From Caldifarciminota bacterium (lineage in GTDB: Bacteria > Hydrothermota > Tepidihabitantia > Tepidihabitantales > Tepidihabitantaceae): a DNA stretch of 5,654 nt. The position numbers and the translations under genes were made by a program. Every line of letters begins with the position of its first letter. The stretch's first letter is position 1. The DNA lies in assembly GCA_016935775.1 (NCBI GenBank), contig JAFGQF010000113.1:1-5654 (forward strand), read 5' to 3'. Positions 5,235-5,654 of this stretch are shown here, in pieces. Below the pieces are notes generated by a model that had not been told where the DNA came from, made no database searches, and saw only the letters and a list, made by a program, of their open reading frames with translations.

Positions 5235-5654
5235 ATGGAACGCGTCCTCGCCGCCGCGGCGCTGCTGCTCGCAACCGGTTGCTGCGGCTACTCGACCCGC
5301 TCGCTGCTCCCGCCGCACCTGCACACGGTAGCGGTATCCGCGGTCGAGAACTCCTCCACCCTGCCCGGGGGCGGCGACGACCTGACCGAGGCGATCGTCG
5401 CGGCCTTCAACAGCGACCGCAACCTCCGGGTCTCTGCCGTCGAGACCGCCGACCTCGTGCTGACGACCGCGCTCACCTCTTATTCGCGGACCGCCACCGC
5501 CTACGACGCCGGCCAGGCGATATCCGGCTACGAAGTCGCGGTCTCGGCCCGGGTCCAGGCCGAGGACCGGGTGCGCGGCGAGAGCTTTCTCGACCGGGCG
5601 GTCTCGGCCCGGGTCAACTACGACCCCGCGACCGAGGACGAAGACTCGGCGGCC
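5235..5654 (+). CDS. lptE: LptE-like LPS-assembly outer-membrane lipoprotein (3' end beyond window)
   Basis: The first 140 codons are present with no stop before the window edge. Residues 1-15 (MERVLAAAALLLATG) are a lipoprotein signal peptide. Cys16 is the probable lipidated residue, with Cys17 next to it, followed by GYS, the C-G-Y opening common in LptE proteins. The body then shows TVAVSAVENSS at 31-41, DDLTEAIVAAFNSDRNLRV at 48-66, ADLVLTTALTSYSR at 72-85 and YDAGQAISGYEVAVSARV at 90-107. This is the LptE/DUF4136-like order of a first strand with an N/T-rich turn, a helix, then the ADLVL strand. Known LptE proteins plug the LptD barrel and help place LPS in the outer leaflet. Typical length is about 160-190 aa, so roughly the last 20-50 residues are missing here. 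It is divergent from the TPR gene. The family assignment is from motif order only. Confidence 0.75.
   Translation, partial: MERVLAAAALLLATGCCGYSTRSLLPPHLHTVAVSAVENSSTLPGGGDDLTEAIVAAFNSDRNLRVSAVETADLVLTTALTSYSRTATAYDAGQAISGYEVAVSARVQAEDRVRGESFLDRAVSARVNYDPATEDEDSAA
5538..5615 (+). repeat. Exact 18-bp direct repeat within the lptE-like gene
   Basis: The sequence starting GCGGTCTCGGCC is identical at 5538-5555 and 5598-5615, exactly 60 bp apart and in frame. It encodes AVSARV twice (residues 102-107 and 122-127), apparently on two neighbouring beta strands. Identity at codon level suggests a small duplication or gene-conversion tract, or plain codon bias on similar strands. Confidence 0.8.

Noticed and set aside
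1..5654. CRISPR array, insertion sequence, defence or biosynthetic system
   Set aside because: There are no spaced identical repeats of CRISPR type, no transposase or terminal inverted repeats, and no nuclease, reverse transcriptase or synthase motifs.

Overview
This window is GC-rich DNA, roughly two-thirds G+C by eye, densely packed with genes. It looks like a chromosomal segment of a diderm bacterium related to the FCB superphylum (Fibrobacteres-Chlorobi-Bacteroidetes and allied candidate phyla; high-GC WOR-3 or Eisenbacteria-like genomes are my guess). Three things point there: a secreted protein ending in a PNP...YD..G...GxY....K type C-terminal secretion/sorting domain, a large FG-GAP/VCBS beta-propeller surface protein, and an LptE-like lipoprotein, which implies an LPS-containing outer membrane. 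The lineage is inferred from protein architecture, not proven.

Left part (22-2995, + strand): three genes read in the same direction and are probably co-transcribed. The first encodes a secreted protein with a carbohydrate-binding-like beta-sandwich and a canonical C-terminal sorting domain. The second overlaps the first by 4 nt (TTGA) and encodes a secreted beta-propeller protein with eight repeats and a degenerate version of the same tail. After a 23-nt gap comes a small, very basic protein with three helix-turn-helix-like segments, probably DNA-binding.

Middle (2996-3149): a complete tRNA-Val(CAC) gene lies on the minus strand, convergent with the HTH gene. It has a near-consensus sigma70-type promoter. 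No factor-independent terminator with a T-run is visible between the convergent genes.

Right part (3150-5654): a minus-strand gene encodes an N-terminally membrane-anchored protein made almost entirely of TPRs with an unusually strict 40-residue period. A 75-bp divergent intergenic region follows, with back-to-back candidate promoters and a 14-bp palindrome. The + strand then carries the first 140 codons of an LptE-like outer-membrane lipoprotein that runs off the window.

I found no convincing new multi-gene system. The observations most worth checking are the triple-HTH protein downstream of two secreted proteins, the strictly periodic TPR array with its uncertain start, and the divergent control region. 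Several long reading frames antisense to real genes are GC-bias artefacts and were left out.
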